From Skeletonema tropicum (taxonomy: Eukaryota > Bacillariophyta > Thalassiosirophyceae > Thalassiosirales > Thalassiosiraceae), in contig CM074132.1 of the NCBI GenBank assembly GCA_037178625.1, forward strand, positions 806,001-870,000: a DNA stretch of 64,000 nt, read 5' to 3'. Shown piece by piece: positions 61,706-64,000 of the stretch. Below the pieces are notes generated by a model. The model searched no databases. It was not told the origin of the DNA and saw only the letters and a list, made by a program, of their open reading frames with translations. Within the stretch, counting starts at the first letter, position 1. Every line of letters starts with the position of its first letter. A program made the translations under genes and the position numbers.

Positions 61706-64000
61706 ATGGCTGGAGGTAGTAGGCCCAGGCCTAGAAACCCCGATCGTGAGATCAATCATCTCCTATCAAGGGTATTTTATGATTCAGAGGGTGTAAATGA
61801 TGCTTTTAAACTATTAGACATCAGAACACGCTTCGATTTGATAGATGCGATCAAGGATGATGAGACCCTCAAGAAGATGAGGTGGAAAGACCCCGATACG
61901 GAAATGGAGGAACTGGTACCTGAAGCAGTTATGGACGAACTCAAACAAATCCCGAGTTTTTTCAACTGGCTACAGAACACGCACGGAACTCTCCCGATGC
62001 ATCCTGTAAACATCGTCATTGATAGGATCAGATTCGTATTTGACTCCTTCCTTAATATGACTCCAGAAGAGAGGCAAACACCTGAGCCAGATGGTGAGGT
62101 ATTCTATGATCCAGTGATTGCCGCAGCGTCAGAGAAGAGGAATGGCCTGAGTAACACCACTTTTTCTACCACTGGAGGTAATGGATTGACTACCCCAGCA
62201 AAGTGTCGATCGGCCGCTGCTCAAGCATTATTTGCGTTCGAGAAGAAGATCAAGCCCAATGAAGAGTCCTGGACCAAGTTCAAGAATGCATCAGAATGGA
62301 CGAGATGGAAAGTCAAGCACATTGGTATTCTTACAATCAATGATATGATTGACATCACCGAAACACACTATCAAGTTCCCGTGGATGGAATAAACGATCC
62401 GGATGAAGTCAAGCTCTACAAGAAGAAGAACACTCTCCTGTTCATGGCGCTACAAGAGTCTGTGGAGACGAACGAGGGGCTAACTATCGTCAAGAGACAC
62501 ACCAAGGAAATGGATGGAGTAGCTGTATGGAGAGATCTTTCCAGTCACTATGATGACAACATTGCAGCAATAACGAGGACGAAGTATCTACTCGGACTTA
62601 TCTGCAGTAGCAAGATTCCAGCAAACCACAAAGGACTTGCCGCCGCTATCGATTCGTTCAGGAGATGGGTCATTGAGCACAATTACTTCTGCAAGACCAG
62701 TCAGAATATTTCCGAAGATCAGGAACTTATCTATTTCGAGAGATATATTGATAGTATCAAGGAACTACGTGATACTAAGAAGTTAATGGATGTTCAAGAG
62801 GATACTGCTATTGGAAGTCAAGTGATTGTTCGTTCCGCTTCTGCCAAGATCGATTTTTATTATCGACAAGCACAACAATTGGACGCTGAATTCAAGACAT
62901 CAGTGTTAAACTCGAGGAGGAAGATTAATGCGAGTATGATCAATGGAGGATTCGTCGAGGATGAAGGACTACTATGGGATATGGATGTCTATAGCGCCGA
63001 TATCAATGCAAACTCCGTTACCGTTGAGTCAAATGCATTTGATGCCGTTGATGCAATAGATGAGGCGTATCGTTACATCAATGTTGGAGAAGTTCGTAGA
63101 CACGGACAGATGCCTAAGGAGAACTGGGAGAAACTACCACGTGAAGTCAAGCAACTCTGGTTGAAGATTCCAATTGATACTCGTGAAGACATTCTCACAA
63201 GTCTTCTTCCGGGACCACCACCCACTACTAATGAAGAACATCGTCTTCCAGGAACTGGACTGTCAAGTCGAAACGCCCGTGTCACTAATACTGCTGAATC
63301 TAATATTGTTCCAGAAGATACCAATACTAGTGAACGTTCGGTCAATATGGGATACATTCAAGCGATGCGTGCACGTTCAACAGCCGCACAGCAAGGTCAA
63401 GGCAATGCTTCTCAAATTCCAAGGGATCCGTTCGTACCGGCTAGACTTATGTCTCGTCAAAACAGATCAACAAACCAACTAGTACCTATCAGGAGAGATG
63501 ACCAGCAGAGAAGTATATCTGTAGCAACGGCACTTCAACAAGCCGAATTCCCAGACGTCTTTTCTAACTCATCTGAAGAAAATCGCAGTGTGAACATGGT
63601 CTTCACTGTTAGAGTTAGTGACATCAGTCGGATTGAGAACGTAGGAGATCTAGAAGATTCAAGAAACTCATTTGCACTAGTCGATGGAGGAGCGAATGCC
63701 GGATTGGGAAATCCCAAATATCTTAGACGACTTTGGTATGCTGACCCTCCTAGACGGATTAATGTTACTGGTGGTTGTGGAGGAAACAAGATCCTTCAAC
63801 TCAAGATTGCATCATTCGCTGCAAAGGTTGCAACGAGTGAAGGAACTCACGTCATTCTGGTCTTTCACGAATATGGTGAAATTTATGACGGACCTACTAT
63901 TCATTCCAAGATTCAGTTGACATGTGCAGGATGTGAAGTTGGAGATTTGCCTTTAGAGATTGGTGGAACCCAGAAGATCGTCACTTCTACGAGAGACGGA
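61706..64000 (+). CDS. copia-like (CoDi-type) retrotransposon Gag-protease, partial
   Basis: 765 codons open without a stop from ATG 61706 to the window edge; the gene continues beyond. The first 550 residues are Gag-like: helical, charged, with RRYID-type and WVIEHNYFCKTSQ segments but no CCHC zinc knuckle that I can see. A Ser/Gln/Arg-rich linker follows. At about residue 660 ALVDGGANAGLGNPKYLRRL is an aspartic-protease active site with D-G-G-A in place of D-S/T-G-A, typical of diatom copia elements, followed by INVTGGCGGNK and the flap-like segments. Integrase, reverse transcriptase and RNase H would lie to the right. Intact frame suggests a young insertion. Confidence 0.8.
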   Translation, partial: MAGGSRPRPRNPDREINHLLSRVFYDSEGVNDAFKLLDIRTRFDLIDAIKDDETLKKMRWKDPDTEMEELVPEAVMDELKQIPSFFNWLQNTHGTLPMHPVNIVIDRIRFVFDSFLNMTPEERQTPEPDGEVFYDPVIAAASEKRNGLSNTTFSTTGGNGLTTPAKCRSAAAQALFAFEKKIKPNEESWTKFKNASEWTRWKVKHIGILTINDMIDITETHYQVPVDGINDPDEVKLYKKKNTLLFMALQESVETNEGLTIVKRHTKEMDGVAVWRDLSSHYDDNIAAITRTKYLLGLICSSKIPANHKGLAAAIDSFRRWVIEHNYFCKTSQNISEDQELIYFERYIDSIKELRDTKKLMDVQEDTAIGSQVIVRSASAKIDFYYRQAQQLDAEFKTSVLNSRRKINASMINGGFVEDEGLLWDMDVYSADINANSVTVESNAFDAVDAIDEAYRYINVGEVRRHGQMPKENWEKLPREVKQLWLKIPIDTREDILTSLLPGPPPTTNEEHRLPGTGLSSRNARVTNTAESNIVPEDTNTSERSVNMGYIQAMRARSTAAQQGQGNASQIPRDPFVPARLMSRQNRSTNQLVPIRRDDQQRSISVATALQQAEFPDVFSNSSEENRSVNMVFTVRVSDISRIENVGDLEDSRNSFALVDGGANAGLGNPKYLRRLWYADPPRRINVTGGCGGNKILQLKIASFAAKVATSEGTHVILVFHEYGEIYDGPTIHSKIQLTCAGCEVGDLPLEIGGTQKIVTSTRDG

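Overview
The window is nuclear DNA of a diatom, most like a centric diatom of the Thalassiosira/Cyclotella type. This rests on bipartite plastid presequences with an A-F cleavage motif (parvulin, START protein, two small thylakoid proteins), Ser/Lys/Trp-rich silaffin- or cingulin-like proteins, short GT-AG introns of about 50-230 bp, and diatom-style copia retroelements. No species is claimed.

Layout. 0-3 kb: three copies of an elongator tRNA-Met gene, two of them inside a diverged tandem duplication. 3-21 kb: an ordinary gene-dense stretch on both strands: RING protein, mitochondrial ribosomal protein L11, PX-DUF1336 membrane protein, opine-dehydrogenase-like enzyme, COX6A, a membrane coiled-coil protein, a MORN protein, a small thylakoid protein, a plastid parvulin, an unknown membrane protein, a peroxisomal enoyl-CoA reductase and a Tat-type lumen protein. 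21-33.6 kb: a biosilica/cell-wall cluster. An SGK-repeat membrane protein resembling silicalemma-associated proteins lies divergently from a tandem array of secreted haem peroxidases. Two of these carry a silaffin/cingulin-like Ser/Trp/Lys domain fused to the peroxidase; the third does not. A further fused copy lies inverted at 58.8-60.8 kb with a frameshift, next to a second copy of the opine-dehydrogenase-like gene, so the 56.8-61 kb end is built from duplicated pieces of the 8-9 kb and 24-31 kb regions.

33.6-64 kb: genes (unknown four-exon membrane protein, large acidic protein with FxARPLP motifs, START protein, AMMECR1, SET protein) alternate with mobile DNA. The main element (38.49-46.73 kb) ends in a tyrosine recombinase and has split direct repeats A1-ORFs-B1-A2-B2, the plan of PAT/Ngaro-type DIRS retroelements. 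Nested in its A1 repeat is a 1.1-kb inverted-repeat element with a CATG duplication that carries an XPG-N nuclease-like ORF; the A2 repeat preserves the empty site. Other elements are a 2.1-kb inverted-repeat element with empty paralogous sites (26.8-28.9 kb), a Stowaway-like MITE (53.35-53.68 kb), a 492-bp element packed with TTACTCGGC repeats (55.3-55.8 kb), and the gag-protease part of a copia-like element running off the right edge (61.7-64 kb).

Intron positions were read by eye from GT-AG signals and reading phase; all gene functions come from recognising sequence motifs without a database search.
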